Below are positions 26,614 through 35,459 of a stretch of 64,000 nt of DNA, piece after piece. Source of the stretch: G963667675 sp965197565 (GTDB taxonomy: Bacteria > Chloroflexota > Dehalococcoidia > Lucifugimonadales > UBA3495). The stretch is from the NCBI GenBank assembly GCA_965197565.1, contig CBDANK010000004.1, forward strand, positions 806,001-870,000. Reading direction: 5' to 3'. The notes below the pieces were generated by a model. It did no database searches. It saw nothing but the letters and a program-made list of their open reading frames with translations, and was not told the DNA's origin. The position numbers and the translations under genes were made by a program. Numbering within the stretch: the first letter of the stretch is position 1; every line of letters begins with the position of its first letter.

Positions 26614-27969
26614 CTATTGCCCATCGGCCAGCAGGGGCTTTACGGCTTGGACGATGTCGCCGACCTCTCCCAGAGGCGACCACATCTGGACAGCCTGTTC
26701 CACCTTGGCCGCCGGCAGAGCGAGAGCGGCGTTTTCTCGGAACTTGCCCACAAGGTAGTCAAGCCCCAAAGGGTTCTTGTAACTGCCCAGGATTTGGTCC
26801 GGTGCTGTCGACTTGGTCAGCACTCGTCCATCCTTTAGGTGGACCTTCACCGGCGTCCCGGCTTGCGACGCTCCCGAGCCCGCTTCCCATTGGGTCCGAA
26901 CGGTGATCTGGACTTTACTCATGGTCTCCTGGATTTCTTGCCCTTGGATTTTCTCCGGAGTAAAGGTGTCGACCCCCACCTTTCCATCCACCAAGGCCGC
27001 GGCGATATTGAAGCGGATGCTGAACCTGGCCTGATGCTCGTTGTCCGGTCTGTCGTAGCGCATCACCAAAGAGTTGTACGATTGGTCTAGCTCCACCCTC
27101 TCCACGTCCCGGAAATCGAATTGTTCCTCTCGCATCAAGCTCAAAATACTGTCCAGGACACCATGATTCGCTCGGCAACATGGATACTGCCTAACATACT
27201 TGAGCTCTTGGATACGGAAGGGCCTACCTAGGTTCTCGGCCATCTCGGTGAAGTCGTAAACACCCTCGGTTATGCTGGTGCCGCAGAAGCCTGAGGGGTC
27301 ATCCAACAATCGCTCTCCGGCTGTCATGCCCATAGTAACTAATTGAGCGGCAATCACCCCATCCCGGGCGATCAGGCCCCCAAGGAGCGGTTTGGTCATA
27401 GACCCTTCGCTCTGAAGAAGGCCGCCCCCCATAGAACCGGCCATACCCATTGCCATAGCAATCCGGCGCTGATCCAACTTCATAAGCTTGGCGCAAGCAG
27501 CGGCCACTGCGATACCTCCAAGGACACCTTGGTGATGGAGTCCCCGCCTTTCCATATCAGCCACTGCGATATTCCCTAGGCCCCACCCCAACTCGCTTCC
27601 AAGGATGAAAGCTTCCAGCAGGTCCCGGCCCGATGCTCCGACCTTTTCCGCTACGGCCAGCAACGCAGAACTCAAGGCCATCATCTGGGGTTCCGGGTCG
27701 TAGTCCAAGGCCATGCCCATGGCGCCGTTGGCCAAGGCGGCGTTAGCCACCGATGTCTTTAATCCCGAAGCTAAGACCGTAGCCTCCGGGGGGCCTCCTT
27801 GCTCTGAGATGTATTTCTGGATGATCTGTCCCAGGGGTTGAGCCGACCCCGCCAACACCAGTCCGAGGCAATCGAAGTAGGTCTCCTTGGCCGCTATCAC
27901 GGCTGCCCTAGGAATATCCGCATAGGACGTTTTTGCTATCCAGCGGGCGACGGTTTCAGTGGCGTTCAT
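26614..27969 (-). CDS. MmgE/PrpD family protein
   Basis: A 451-residue protein of the 2-methylcitrate dehydratase superfamily. N-terminal helical domain with ETYFDCLGLVLAGSAQPLGQ, then NGAMGMALDYDPE (usual form NG...H..D.DD), then GSELGWGLGNIA, HHQGVLGGIAVAAACAKL and AMGMAGSMGGGLLQ. The C-terminal domain contains LKYVRQYPCCRANHGVLDSI. Active PrpD dehydrates 2-methylcitrate; the wider family includes cis-aconitate decarboxylase and unknown lyases. Context (SDRs, amidohydrolase, flavin oxidoreductases) suggests a catabolic role rather than the propionate cycle, because no prpBC is present. Confidence 0.85.
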   Translation of the reverse strand: MNATETVARWIAKTSYADIPRAAVIAAKETYFDCLGLVLAGSAQPLGQIIQKYISEQGGPPEATVLASGLKTSVANAALANGAMGMALDYDPEPQMMALSSALLAVAEKVGASGRDLLEAFILGSELGWGLGNIAVADMERRGLHHQGVLGGIAVAAACAKLMKLDQRRIAMAMGMAGSMGGGLLQSEGSMTKPLLGGLIARDGVIAAQLVTMGMTAGERLLDDPSGFCGTSITEGVYDFTEMAENLGRPFRIQELKYVRQYPCCRANHGVLDSILSLMREEQFDFRDVERVELDQSYNSLVMRYDRPDNEHQARFSIRFNIAAALVDGKVGVDTFTPEKIQGQEIQETMSKVQITVRTQWEAGSGASQAGTPVKVHLKDGRVLTKSTAPDQILGSYKNPLGLDYLVGKFRENAALALPAAKVEQAVQMWSPLGEVGDIVQAVKPLLADGQ

Positions 27970-28213
27970 TGAAGTCTCACCTCACTCTTTCCGGAAACTG
28001 TATCTATAATATAAGGGGAATGGGCCCCATGTGACCCATAGTGCTTTATAGCAGGATCAATTTCCACTTCTCTCCCCCCGTATAGTCATTTCGAGGTAGG
28101 TTATACTATCGGTTATGTGTACTCTGGGGTTGGAAGCGGCAGAGTCGCTCCTAGAGCATCAACAACCTTGACCGGCACATCCCAAAGTGAAATTGGAATC
28201 GGAGGCGGCCAAT

Positions 28214-29032
28214 ATGGACTTCGGATTGCAAGGCAAACACGCACTGATAACTGGAGGGAGTAAAGGCATTGGGAAGGCCATTGCACAGGAGTTGTCCCGA
28301 GAGGGGGTGGATTTGGTTATCGCCTCTCGCACCCTGGAGGACCTGGAAAAAACTGCCGAGGAAATTGAGAGTGAGACGGGGCGGCGGGTGTTGCCCTTGG
28401 CGCTGGACGTGACCAATCGGGAGCAAGTGGACCAAGTGGTGGCCCAAGCGGCGGAAGAACTGGGCGGGCTCCATATCCTGGTAAACAGCGGCTCACATCC
28501 CGGCGGCTCCCCCAACGCGGTTGGCCCCATAGAGACAGTCAACGACGATGATTTGATGTACGACTTCGACGTGAAGTACGTGGGCGCGTTGCGGTGCGCC
28601 CGGGCGGCAATCCCCTTGCTGAAGGAGCAGGGATGGGGCCGTATTATCAACATCAGCGGCGGCAATGCGCGGATTGCCGGCAACCTCAGCGGCGGTGCGC
28701 GCAATGTCTCTATGGTGCATCTTACCAAAACGCTGTCCAGCCAACTGGGCCGCTACGGAATAACCGTCAATTGTATTCATCCCGGCACCACCCGCACGGA
28801 GCGCACGCCGGACATGCTGGCTGACCGGGCCTCCGAACTAGGCATCTCAGCGGAAGAACAAGAGAAACGGGACTTCTCCCCAGACTCGCGGCGAGGAAAC
28901 GCCATCTGCCGCATGGTCGACGCCTCGGAGATCGGGTACCTGACCGCCTTCCTGGCCTCCGATAAAGCTTGGGCCGTCACCGGCGAAGTAATTATGGCCG
29001 ATGGCGGCACCGGCAACTCGGTCTACTACTGA
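28214..29032 (+). CDS. SDR-family protein lacking the Tyr-Lys catalytic pair
   Basis: A 272-residue Rossmann protein: HALITGGSKGIGKAIAQEL is a normal cofactor loop, VTNREQVDQVV and ILVNSGSHPGG (in place of NNAG) follow, and TGEVIMADGGTGNS ends it. The conserved HLTKTLSSQLG helix is present, but the YxxxK positions upstream of it read GGARN, with Gly for Tyr and Asn for Lys. It may therefore bind NAD(P) or a CoA substrate without standard SDR chemistry, or use other residues. ATG 28214 fits the start of the fold; an upstream GTG-like start at 28187 is possible. Tandem flavin oxidoreductase genes follow. Confidence 0.82.
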   Translation: MDFGLQGKHALITGGSKGIGKAIAQELSREGVDLVIASRTLEDLEKTAEEIESETGRRVLPLALDVTNREQVDQVVAQAAEELGGLHILVNSGSHPGGSPNAVGPIETVNDDDLMYDFDVKYVGALRCARAAIPLLKEQGWGRIINISGGNARIAGNLSGGARNVSMVHLTKTLSSQLGRYGITVNCIHPGTTRTERTPDMLADRASELGISAEEQEKRDFSPDSRRGNAICRMVDASEIGYLTAFLASDKAWAVTGEVIMADGGTGNSVYY

Positions 29033-29168
29033 AACAGGCTTACACCGACAAGTTGTGCGGTTTGTTGACGATGGGCTATGAGGGTGCTAATCTGCCGGGA
29101 AGAAAGTGTGCTATCAAGGCTGGAGATAGCGGCTTGCTTCCCAATCACAGACCAAAGAGGAGACGGGG

Positions 29169-30419
29169 ATGTTTATCGGCCACTTTACCGAACGGCCCTA
29201 CCAGGACCCCAAGTCAGGCTATTTTGGGGCCACCGGAGCTTCAATTAAGGACCTGACCCTAAGCAACGAGACATACGACCCCCGGTTGGGGGCTCATCTC
29301 TACAACCGCTACATCGACGAGAACCTGTACGCCGAGGAGATGGGCTTCGACGGCTTGATGCTCAACGAGCATCACAGCACGCCCTTCTGCATGGGCGGGG
29401 TGATGAATTTGGAGGCGGCCATTCTGGCCCGGATGTCCAAGCGGGCCAAGATCGTGCTGCTGGGCAACATTCTGCCCATTTGGGACGACCCCCTGTGGTT
29501 GGTGGAGCAATTGGCTATCATCGACATTATCTCCGAGGGCCGCTTGGTCTCGGGCTGGGTCCGGGGCGGTGGCCGGGAGAGTGTGGCCCACAACGCCCCG
29601 CCGGCCCACAACTGGGAGCGGTTCCTAGAGGCCCACGAGTTCATCATCAAGGCTTGGACCACGCCGGGTCCCTTCCGCTGGGAGGGGAAACACTACCAAT
29701 ACCGGTACGTGAACCCTTGGGCCAGGCCCTACCAGAAACCGCACCCGCCCATCTGGCTGCCCGGTGTCGTCAGTACCAACTCTCTGATGTGGGCTGCCGA
29801 GAACCGCTACCCCTACGTCATGCTGGCCACCTCATTGGAGCCAACCAAGCAGTCCTTCCAGCTTTACCTGGACACCGCCGCCGAGTTGGGCTACGAGGCC
29901 GGCACCCAGAACCTGGGCTACCTTTGGAAGGTGCACGTGGACGAGACTGAGGAATTGGCCGACGAGGTGGGCAGGAAGTTCGTCCAAGGCCCCAGCAATC
30001 CCTTCCTGGCCGGCAACGAGGGTATCGACAATACTGCGGTGAATAACCTGCCGGGGCTTACCTCCCGCAGGCGGCTGCTTCCCACCCGGACTTCGGTAAC
30101 CACCGCTCGAGGCGGTTCCTCCAGCAGCCGTCCCTACGAGGAACAGACCGCGGATTACAGCATTATCTCCGGTACCCCCAAGACGGTGCTGCCCAAGATT
30201 CGCCACGTGCTGGAGTACCTGCGCCCCGGCAGTGTCTTCTTCTGGGACGGCGACGGTGCCATGACCCACGAGGACCAGATGCGCAGCCTCCGGCTGATGG
30301 GCGAGGAGGTGCTCCCGGCGGTGCGGGAGATGGCCAAGGAGTTGGAGCTTAACAGTCCCTTCGAGGTGGACCCGGCCACCGGCAAGCCAGTTGAGGACAC
30401 GTCAACTGAACAGACCTAA
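29169..30419 (+). CDS. LLM-class flavin-dependent oxidoreductase, tandem copy 1
   Basis: A 416-residue luciferase-like protein of the long subtype. Features are FIGHFTERPYQDP at the start, MGFDGLMLNEHHSTP near residue 58, LLGNILPIWDDPLWLVEQLA and EGRLVSGWVRGGGRES near residue 120. It has the WLPGVVSTNSLMWAAENRYP segment, and a C-terminal DYSIISGTPKTVLPKIRHVL. The reaction is probably FMNH2-dependent oxygenation or F420-type reduction of an organic substrate. GGAGACGGGG precedes the ATG. The next gene is a ~95% identical duplicate 41 bp downstream. Confidence 0.9.
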   Translation: MFIGHFTERPYQDPKSGYFGATGASIKDLTLSNETYDPRLGAHLYNRYIDENLYAEEMGFDGLMLNEHHSTPFCMGGVMNLEAAILARMSKRAKIVLLGNILPIWDDPLWLVEQLAIIDIISEGRLVSGWVRGGGRESVAHNAPPAHNWERFLEAHEFIIKAWTTPGPFRWEGKHYQYRYVNPWARPYQKPHPPIWLPGVVSTNSLMWAAENRYPYVMLATSLEPTKQSFQLYLDTAAELGYEAGTQNLGYLWKVHVDETEELADEVGRKFVQGPSNPFLAGNEGIDNTAVNNLPGLTSRRRLLPTRTSVTTARGGSSSSRPYEEQTADYSIISGTPKTVLPKIRHVLEYLRPGSVFFWDGDGAMTHEDQMRSLRLMGEEVLPAVREMAKELELNSPFEVDPATGKPVEDTSTEQT

Positions 30420-30460
30420 AAGCCTTCCTCTACACCTAGCTAACCCCAAAGGAGACGGCG

Positions 30461-31711
30461 ATGTTTATCGGTCACTTTACCGAGCGGCCCTACCAGGACC
30501 CCAAGTCAGGCTATTTTGGGGGTACCGGCACCTCGATCAAGGACCTGACCCTCAGCAATGAGATATACGACCCCCAGTTGGGCGCTCATCTCTACAACCG
30601 CTACATTGATGAGAACCTCTATGCCGAGGAGATGGGCTTCGACGGCTTGATGCTCAACGAACACCACAGCACGCCCTTCTGCATGGGCGGGGTGATGAAT
30701 CTGGAGGCGGCCATTCTGGCCCGGATGTCCAAGCGGGCCAAGATCGTGCTGCTGGGCAACATCCTGCCCATCTGGGACGATCCCCTGTGGCTGGTGGAGC
30801 AACTGGCGATCATCGACATTATCTCCGAGGGCCGTCTGGTGTCGGGCTGGGTCCGGGGCGGCGGCCGGGAGAGTGTGGCCCACAACGCCCCGCCGGCCCA
30901 CAACTGGGAGCGGTTCCAGGAGGCCCACGAGTTCATCATCAAGGCATGGACCACGCCCGGCCCCTTCCGCTGGGAGGGGAAACACTACCAGTACCGGTAC
31001 GTGAACCCTTGGGCCAGGCCCTACCAGAAACCGCACCCGCCCATCTGGCTGCCCGGTGTCGTCAGTACCAACTCTCTGATGTGGGCTGCCGAGAACCGCT
31101 ACCCCTACGTCATGCTGGCCACCTCATTGGAGCCAACCAAGCAGTCCTTCCAGCTTTACCTGGACACCGCCGCCGAGTTGGGCTACGAGGCCGGCACCCA
31201 GAACCTGGGCTACCTTTGGATGGTGCACGTGGACGAGACTGAGGAGTTGGCCGACGAAGTGGGCAGGAAGTTCGTCCAAGGCCCCAGCAACCCCTTCCTG
31301 GCTGGCAACGAGGGGTTCGATAACCTTGCTGTACAGAACCTGCCGGGGCTCCGCTCCCGCCGGGGGCTGCTCCCCACGCAGAGTGTGGCAACCAGGGCGC
31401 GAGGCGGTTCTTCGATCAGCCGTCCCTACGAGGAGCAAATCGCGGATTACAGCATTATCTCGGGCACCCCCAAGACGGTACTGCCCAAGATTCGCCACGT
31501 GCTGGAGTACCTGCGCCCCGGCAGTGTCTTCTTTTGGGACGGCGACGGCGCCATGACCCATGATGACCAGATGCGCAGTCTCCGGCTGATGGGCGAGGAG
31601 GTGATCCCGGCGGTGCGGGAGATGGCCAAGGAGCTTGAGCTTAACAGCCCCTTCGAGGTGGACCCGGCCACCGGCAAGCCAGTTGAGGACACGTCAACCG
31701 AACAGGCCTAG
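30461..31711 (+). CDS. LLM-class flavin-dependent oxidoreductase, tandem copy 2
   Basis: A 416-residue duplicate of the gene at 29169. About 21 residues differ, and over half of these are clustered between residues ~285 and ~330 (GNEGFDNLAVQNLPGLRSRR against GNEGIDNTAVNNLPGLTSRR). Within the middle of the gene the two DNA sequences are identical for over 200 bp (31013-31238 with 29721-29946), whereas both sides carry silent differences, which suggests gene conversion. The variable block may sit near the substrate pocket, giving two isozymes. GGAGACGGCG precedes the ATG. Confidence 0.9.
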   Translation: MFIGHFTERPYQDPKSGYFGGTGTSIKDLTLSNEIYDPQLGAHLYNRYIDENLYAEEMGFDGLMLNEHHSTPFCMGGVMNLEAAILARMSKRAKIVLLGNILPIWDDPLWLVEQLAIIDIISEGRLVSGWVRGGGRESVAHNAPPAHNWERFQEAHEFIIKAWTTPGPFRWEGKHYQYRYVNPWARPYQKPHPPIWLPGVVSTNSLMWAAENRYPYVMLATSLEPTKQSFQLYLDTAAELGYEAGTQNLGYLWMVHVDETEELADEVGRKFVQGPSNPFLAGNEGFDNLAVQNLPGLRSRRGLLPTQSVATRARGGSSISRPYEEQIADYSIISGTPKTVLPKIRHVLEYLRPGSVFFWDGDGAMTHDDQMRSLRLMGEEVIPAVREMAKELELNSPFEVDPATGKPVEDTSTEQA

Positions 31712-31745
31712 CGGCCACCTCCCTTAGAGGGTGTTTTTAAAAGTG

Positions 31746-31830
31746 CCTTCTCCCCTAGTGGGAGAAGGTTAGAGCCTGCCTTGGATCAAGTCCAAGGATG
31801 AGGGGGGAGTTGTTCCGATTTAAACACTCC
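31746..31830. repeat. Hairpin-rich intergenic repeat / terminator
   Basis: CCTTCTCCC (31746-31754) pairs with GGGAGAAGG (31760-31768), and CCTTGGA pairs with TCCAAGG around 31780-31798. This compound palindrome follows the second flavin oxidoreductase and may terminate it. The type with 'GGGAGAAGG' arms recurs in many Chloroflexota-like genomes as an interspersed repeat, from memory. Confidence 0.6.
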
Positions 31831-31890
31831 CTTTTGTTGGGTCTGCGGCCGCTCCGCGCACCCAAATGACGGTGCATAAAGACGGATGAG

Positions 31891-32097
31891 CTATGTTTCC
31901 TCGGTGGTTTCACTTAAAGTTACTGTGACGAGCAAGGCGGCCCCACAAAGGCCGCCGCTTTTTAACTCGCTCTCGCACAAACTCTCGTAGTCCCCTGTAC
32001 CGCCCTCGAAAAACATAAGCGCGACCGGGCTGAAGTATCCGCAGCTGGGGCACTCAACCCGGATAGAAGAAGGTAATTCACTGCGACGGCTGGCCAT
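31891..32097 (-). CDS. Small Cys-containing protein (zinc-ribbon-like)
   Basis: A 68-residue protein with a CPSCGY pair at residue ~16 and further cysteines in SLCESEL and GGLCGAAL, enough for a small zinc site. The remainder is a beta-rich tail (ALLVTVTLSETTEET). A good AGGAGAGAGG ribosome site lies before its ATG, which supports it as a real gene. No family is recognised. It is flanked by mobile debris on its upstream side. Confidence 0.5.
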   Translation of the reverse strand: MASRRSELPSSIRVECPSCGYFSPVALMFFEGGTGDYESLCESELKSGGLCGAALLVTVTLSETTEET

Positions 32098-32231
32098 TTT
32101 TACGGCCTCTCTCCTAGCCCAGGTCTATGCGGCCCGGGGTCATTTTCTTTCCGTTCATTGTAGTCCCAATTGCTACTATTTTACACGAATCATCCAAGCT
32201 AAATGATTTGTCTCCTTACCCTTTACAGGGT

Positions 32232-32312
32232 TTTTCAGTTGTTCGTCTGAACTGTGATTTCTCTGATTCCGGGACTTACAGGATTGGAAAATCCTGCGAA
32301 TCCCTTAATCGG
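32232..32312 (+). repeat. Dispersed ~80-bp repeat, copy 2
   Basis: Reverse-complement partner of 15472-15556, with about 90% identity by eye. It lies directly against the long inverted repeat at 32311-32380, both in the non-coding gap ahead of an IS3 remnant. Confidence 0.75.
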
Positions 32313-32380
32313 TTCCGTTTGCTTTTGGTGTATGGTATGCCTACAGCTAGATAGGACGTACACCAAAAGCAAACGGAACC
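32311..32380. repeat. Perfect 22-bp inverted repeat
   Basis: The arms 32311-32332 (GGTTCCGTTTGCTTTTGGTG plus two bases) and 32359-32380 are perfect complements around a 26-base loop. The same motif recurs once at 38004-38020 and once at 48394-48413, each time at the edge of broken DNA. It adjoins the truncated IS3 gene. Confidence 0.75.
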
Positions 32381-32790
32381 CCCTAGACGCCGATTTCTGC
32401 GTAGAGGCCCTGAAGGAGGCGCTGAGCGAGGGAAAACCGGAAGTCTTCAACACCGATCAGGGAAGCCAGTTCACCAGCGAGGGTTTCACCGGCCTCCTAG
32501 AGCAGCACGGGGTCCGAATCAGCATGGGGACGGTAAGGGGTGCTACACCGACAATATCTTCGTGGAAAGGCTGTGGCGCTCTGTGAAGTACGAGGAAGTG
32601 TACCTGAATGCTTACTCAGGCGGACGGGGGCCAAACCAGCCTCGACACCTACTTCCACTTCTACAACACCCAGAGGCCCCATCAGTCCCTGGGTAACCGC
32701 ACCCCTAGGGAAGTGTTCAACGGTGACTCGGTGGAAGAAACGGCGCAGATGGGAAAGGGGAGGTGGTTTCCAGGCATAGAGTTGGCGCCC
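32381..32790 (+). pseudogene. IS3-family transposase, C-terminal remnant
   Basis: Three successive frames together give the integrase-core end of an IS3 OrfB. First DADFCVEALKEALSEGKPEV and FNTDQGSQFTS (second catalytic Asp). Then, after a shift near 32530, DGKGCYTDNIFVERLWRSVK (catalytic Glu). Finally, after a shift near 32620, TYFHFYNTQRPHQSLGNRTP. The N-terminal half is gone and a long inverted repeat abuts the break. It is dead. Confidence 0.85.
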
Positions 32791-33017
32791 TACCCAGGAG
32801 CAACGGGACCCTCACTTAATCCTGCCCTAATCCTGTCCAAATGATGGGGTCCACCTTACAGATCATAGAAGTAGACAGGGGCATTGCGCTGCCAGCATAA
32901 GTCAAGCTCGATCCCATTCCGAATAACAAGACCTCCCAATTCTCACTGAACGGAAGGTTCGGGGCTAGAAACCTCAGCGTGGCAAAGTTCCATTGGTCCT
33001 TGAGATCTGGGGCTTTT

Positions 33018-33055
33018 CAGCAGGTACTCCTTCGGGGGTACCTGCTGTTCTTTAA
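33018..33055 (+). terminator. Strong hairpin terminator-like structure
   Basis: CAGCAGGTAC (33018-33027) and GTACCTGCTG (33038-33047) form a perfect 10-bp stem followed by TTCTTTAA. No gene is recognised in the 450-bp gap (32791-33244) around it, so it may be the tail of a lost gene or of an unrecognised small RNA. Confidence 0.55.
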
Positions 33056-33339
33056 CGCTGGGCCATTAGTGTATCCAGGAAGAGAAACCCGGCAGGGAGG
33101 TGACATCAGCGTCGAGTAACGAGAGTCCACAGCGACCAGGATGCTCGATAAAATTGGATCTCGTTGCTTAGGTGTGCGATAGCTATATCGCTGGTTTCGA
33201 AAAGGCCCCCGCCAGGGGAAGAGGGAGTGTCAAAATCAAATTGCTAGTATTCGAACAAACCAGCATCGTCAGGTGTAAGAAGAGTTGAACCGGGGATGGT
33301 ATGCTGAGGGCGTAGTGAGGTTTTGGGAGGTGAGCATCC

Positions 33340-34479
33340 ATGGTCCAGGAGAGGTACGGGGTCCAACTGCCGGCCGAGGAGCGGAGCCGGTTGCGGCAAA
33401 TGATCAGGTCCGGTAGGAGTTCCGCCCGGGCTATCACCCGGGCACACATTCTGCTCAAGTTGGATGAGGGTTGGACCGCGCCCAAGACGGCTGGCGCCCT
33501 GGACGTGTCGGAACGCACCGTGTCCCGCACCAAACGGCGGTATGCCGAGGAGGGATTGGACGGCGTGCTGCAGCATCGTCCCCAGGCCAACCGGTACCGC
33601 AAGATGGACGACCGGGGTGAAGCCCACCTGATCGCTCTGGTCTGCACCCCAGCCCCAGAAGGACATGACCACTGGACGCTGCGCCTGCTAGCTGGCAAGG
33701 TGGTGGAGTTGGGCTTGGTGGAGTCGCTGTCCCCGGAAACGGTCCGTCTGCGATTGAAAAAAACGTCCTCAAGCCGTGGCGTAAACAGCAGTGGTGCATC
33801 CCTAAGGCAGGCGGAGAGTTTGTAGCGGCCACGGAGGACGTGCTGGACCTCTACGAGGAACCCTATGATCCCCAAAGGTCGGTGGTCTGCTTTGACGAGA
33901 CTTCCACCCAGTTGCTGGCCGACAGCCGTCCGCCCATCCCAGTGGGGCGGGGACGCCCCAGGCGTCAAGACTACGAGTACCTGCGGGCGGGAACCCGTAA
34001 CCTGTTTCTGGCCTGCGAACCCCGCCGGGGCTGGCGCCACGTGACAATAACCCGTCGGCGCACCATGCAGGACTTCGCCCATCAGATGCGCTGGCTGGTG
34101 GATGAGGCCTATTCCGATGTTCCGGTTGTCCGGGTGGTTCTCGACAACCGGAACACCCACCGTATGGCATCCTTGTACGAGACTTTTCCGCCTGCCGAGG
34201 CCCGGCGTATCGTCAAGCGTCTGGAGTTCCACCACACCCCCAAGCACGGGAGTTGGCTCAATCCTGTCCTGAACTTGCCGAAGGGATGGCGGAGATCGAG
34301 TTCAGCGTCCTGGCCCGGGCCTGTCTCAAGGGCCGGAACGCCGACGAGGACGCCCTGCAAGAAGACATCAGCGCCTATGAGACGGAACGAAATGCGGCCG
34401 CGACTGCCATCAATTGGTGGTTCACTGCCCAGGACGCTAGAGCCAAGTTGCATCGCCTCTATCCCTGCCACTCCTGATT
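33340..34479 (+). pseudogene. IS630-family transposase broken by a 23-bp insertion
   Basis: ORF A (33340-33825) has the helix-turn-helix part (TAGALDVSERTVSRTKRRYA). At A7 (33757-33763) a -1 shift gives KNVLKPWRKQQWCIPK and leads to ORF B with VCFDETSTQLL, VRVVLDNRNTH and, after the break, MAEIEFSVLARACLK. Between SWLN and MAEIE a 23-bp segment (34263-34285) is inserted and throws the frame, so the catalytic Glu is separated from the rest. Apart from that, the gene resembles elements 1 and 3. Confidence 0.87.
34263..34285. repeat. 23-bp insertion resembling a common REP-type palindrome
   Basis: The segment begins CCTGTCCTGAACTTG and ends CCGAAGGG. It resembles the widespread interspersed repeat usually read CCTGTCCTGAGCTTGTCGAA. 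It interrupts the codon run SWLN-MAEIE of the transposase, so it was added after the transposon arrived. Confidence 0.7.
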
Positions 34480-35394
34480 GGATTGAATACTAGCGAAGGC
34501 GTCTCTTGCTTTGCCTCGGCAATTTAGGGGGTTGAACCCCGCCGGCGCAGATCGTGTGGACCTGCCGCCACTGGTGCTTACCTTGGGAAACACCGGCTTG
34601 GGCTGCTGGGGCATTTTGCTCTTGGGACGTTTGTTGGTCGGTGGCATGGCCCGGTTGGTTGCCAGCGGCTCGTTAGCGGCGGGTGTCCCTCTGGACCGTG
34701 ACTTGGCCGGAGTTTGCGCCTGGGTTCCTTCGCCCGATTGTCCTCGGCCTCGTGTGGGCTTGGGGTCAGGGCCAGGCGGTGGCGGGCGCTTCACCGGGCT
34801 ACTACTGCCATCCGAACCGTTCTCGCCGTTCTTATCCTCATCGTCCAAGGGATTACGAGGGAACCCGCTGGCATCAAACTGGGAAAAGCCTTGAGTGTCC
34901 ATTTTGCCAAACACTAGTCGGACTTCTCGCTCTTCTACCGGAATGTCCAGCAGCCGCCCTATTCGGTTCTGGTCCGAATCGGTCATAATGGTATACGCCC
35001 GTGGCGGTTCGTTTCTGACTTGGTCCAATGCAGCAACGAATAACTTGGCATCCTCAATTGCATCTTGAATTGTGTCAACTTCATGCATGTTCCGGTAAAA
35101 ATTCTGGTGCATCGCCTCGCCAATAACAATCCAAGCGTTGAATTGCTTTCGACGGCCAAACTCTCTCCCCAATTGGTCAGCTATAGTCACTGAACTTGGA
35201 TGGTCGGGGTGACTCCAGCCGCGCTTTTCCGCTATGGCCTTGAGCGCATGGGACATCGATCCCCATACCTTTTCGGACGCTTGCAGACGGTTGCCTTTGT
35301 TTAGTTCGTTTTGGGCATGTTCAAGAAACCTGTGGCTTATTTCTACATGGTTCTCGGAGGTTTGTTTACCCGGAGGCGGCAAGGCTATTGTCAT
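34459..35394 (-). CDS. Helical (HEPN/PaREP1-like) protein with Pro-rich tail, 3' end altered by IS630
   Basis: A 311-residue protein. Residues ~15-120 are helical and of the HEPN/PaREP1 kind (FLEHAQNELNKGNRLQASEK, then GSMSHALKAIAEKRGW); residues ~150-310 are a disordered Pro/Lys/Arg-rich tail (KRPPPPGPDPKPTRGRGQ). The last ~10 residues (SIQSNQEWQG) are encoded by the end of IS630 element 2, so the native C-terminus is lost. A PKPVFPKVS motif in the tail resembles PKPIFPKMS in the transposase-like protein at 48973. The function is unknown. Confidence 0.6.
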   Translation of the reverse strand: MTIALPPPGKQTSENHVEISHRFLEHAQNELNKGNRLQASEKVWGSMSHALKAIAEKRGWSHPDHPSSVTIADQLGREFGRRKQFNAWIVIGEAMHQNFYRNMHEVDTIQDAIEDAKLFVAALDQVRNEPPRAYTIMTDSDQNRIGRLLDIPVEEREVRLVFGKMDTQGFSQFDASGFPRNPLDDEDKNGENGSDGSSSPVKRPPPPGPDPKPTRGRGQSGEGTQAQTPAKSRSRGTPAANEPLATNRAMPPTNKRPKSKMPQQPKPVFPKVSTSGGRSTRSAPAGFNPLNCRGKARDAFASIQSNQEWQG

Positions 35395-35459
35395 AGTGGT
35401 TTCATCCTATCATCTAGTCTAGGGCCTTTGGAAGCATCGGGCAGCGGTTTTAGTCTCGG

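Larger units (their letters stand above)
33245..34492 (+). mobile_element. IS630-family element 2
   Basis: The inverted ends GCTAGTATTC (33243-33252) and GAATACTAGC (34485-34494) contain the duplicated TA. The element carries one frameshifted transposase gene. The right end cuts the 3' end of the gene at 34459. Confidence 0.85.

Noticed and set aside
32845..33244. Possible tRNA or small RNA in the gap before IS630 element 2
   Set aside because: The 33018-33047 hairpin is too simple, and no cloverleaf or T-loop pattern is visible.
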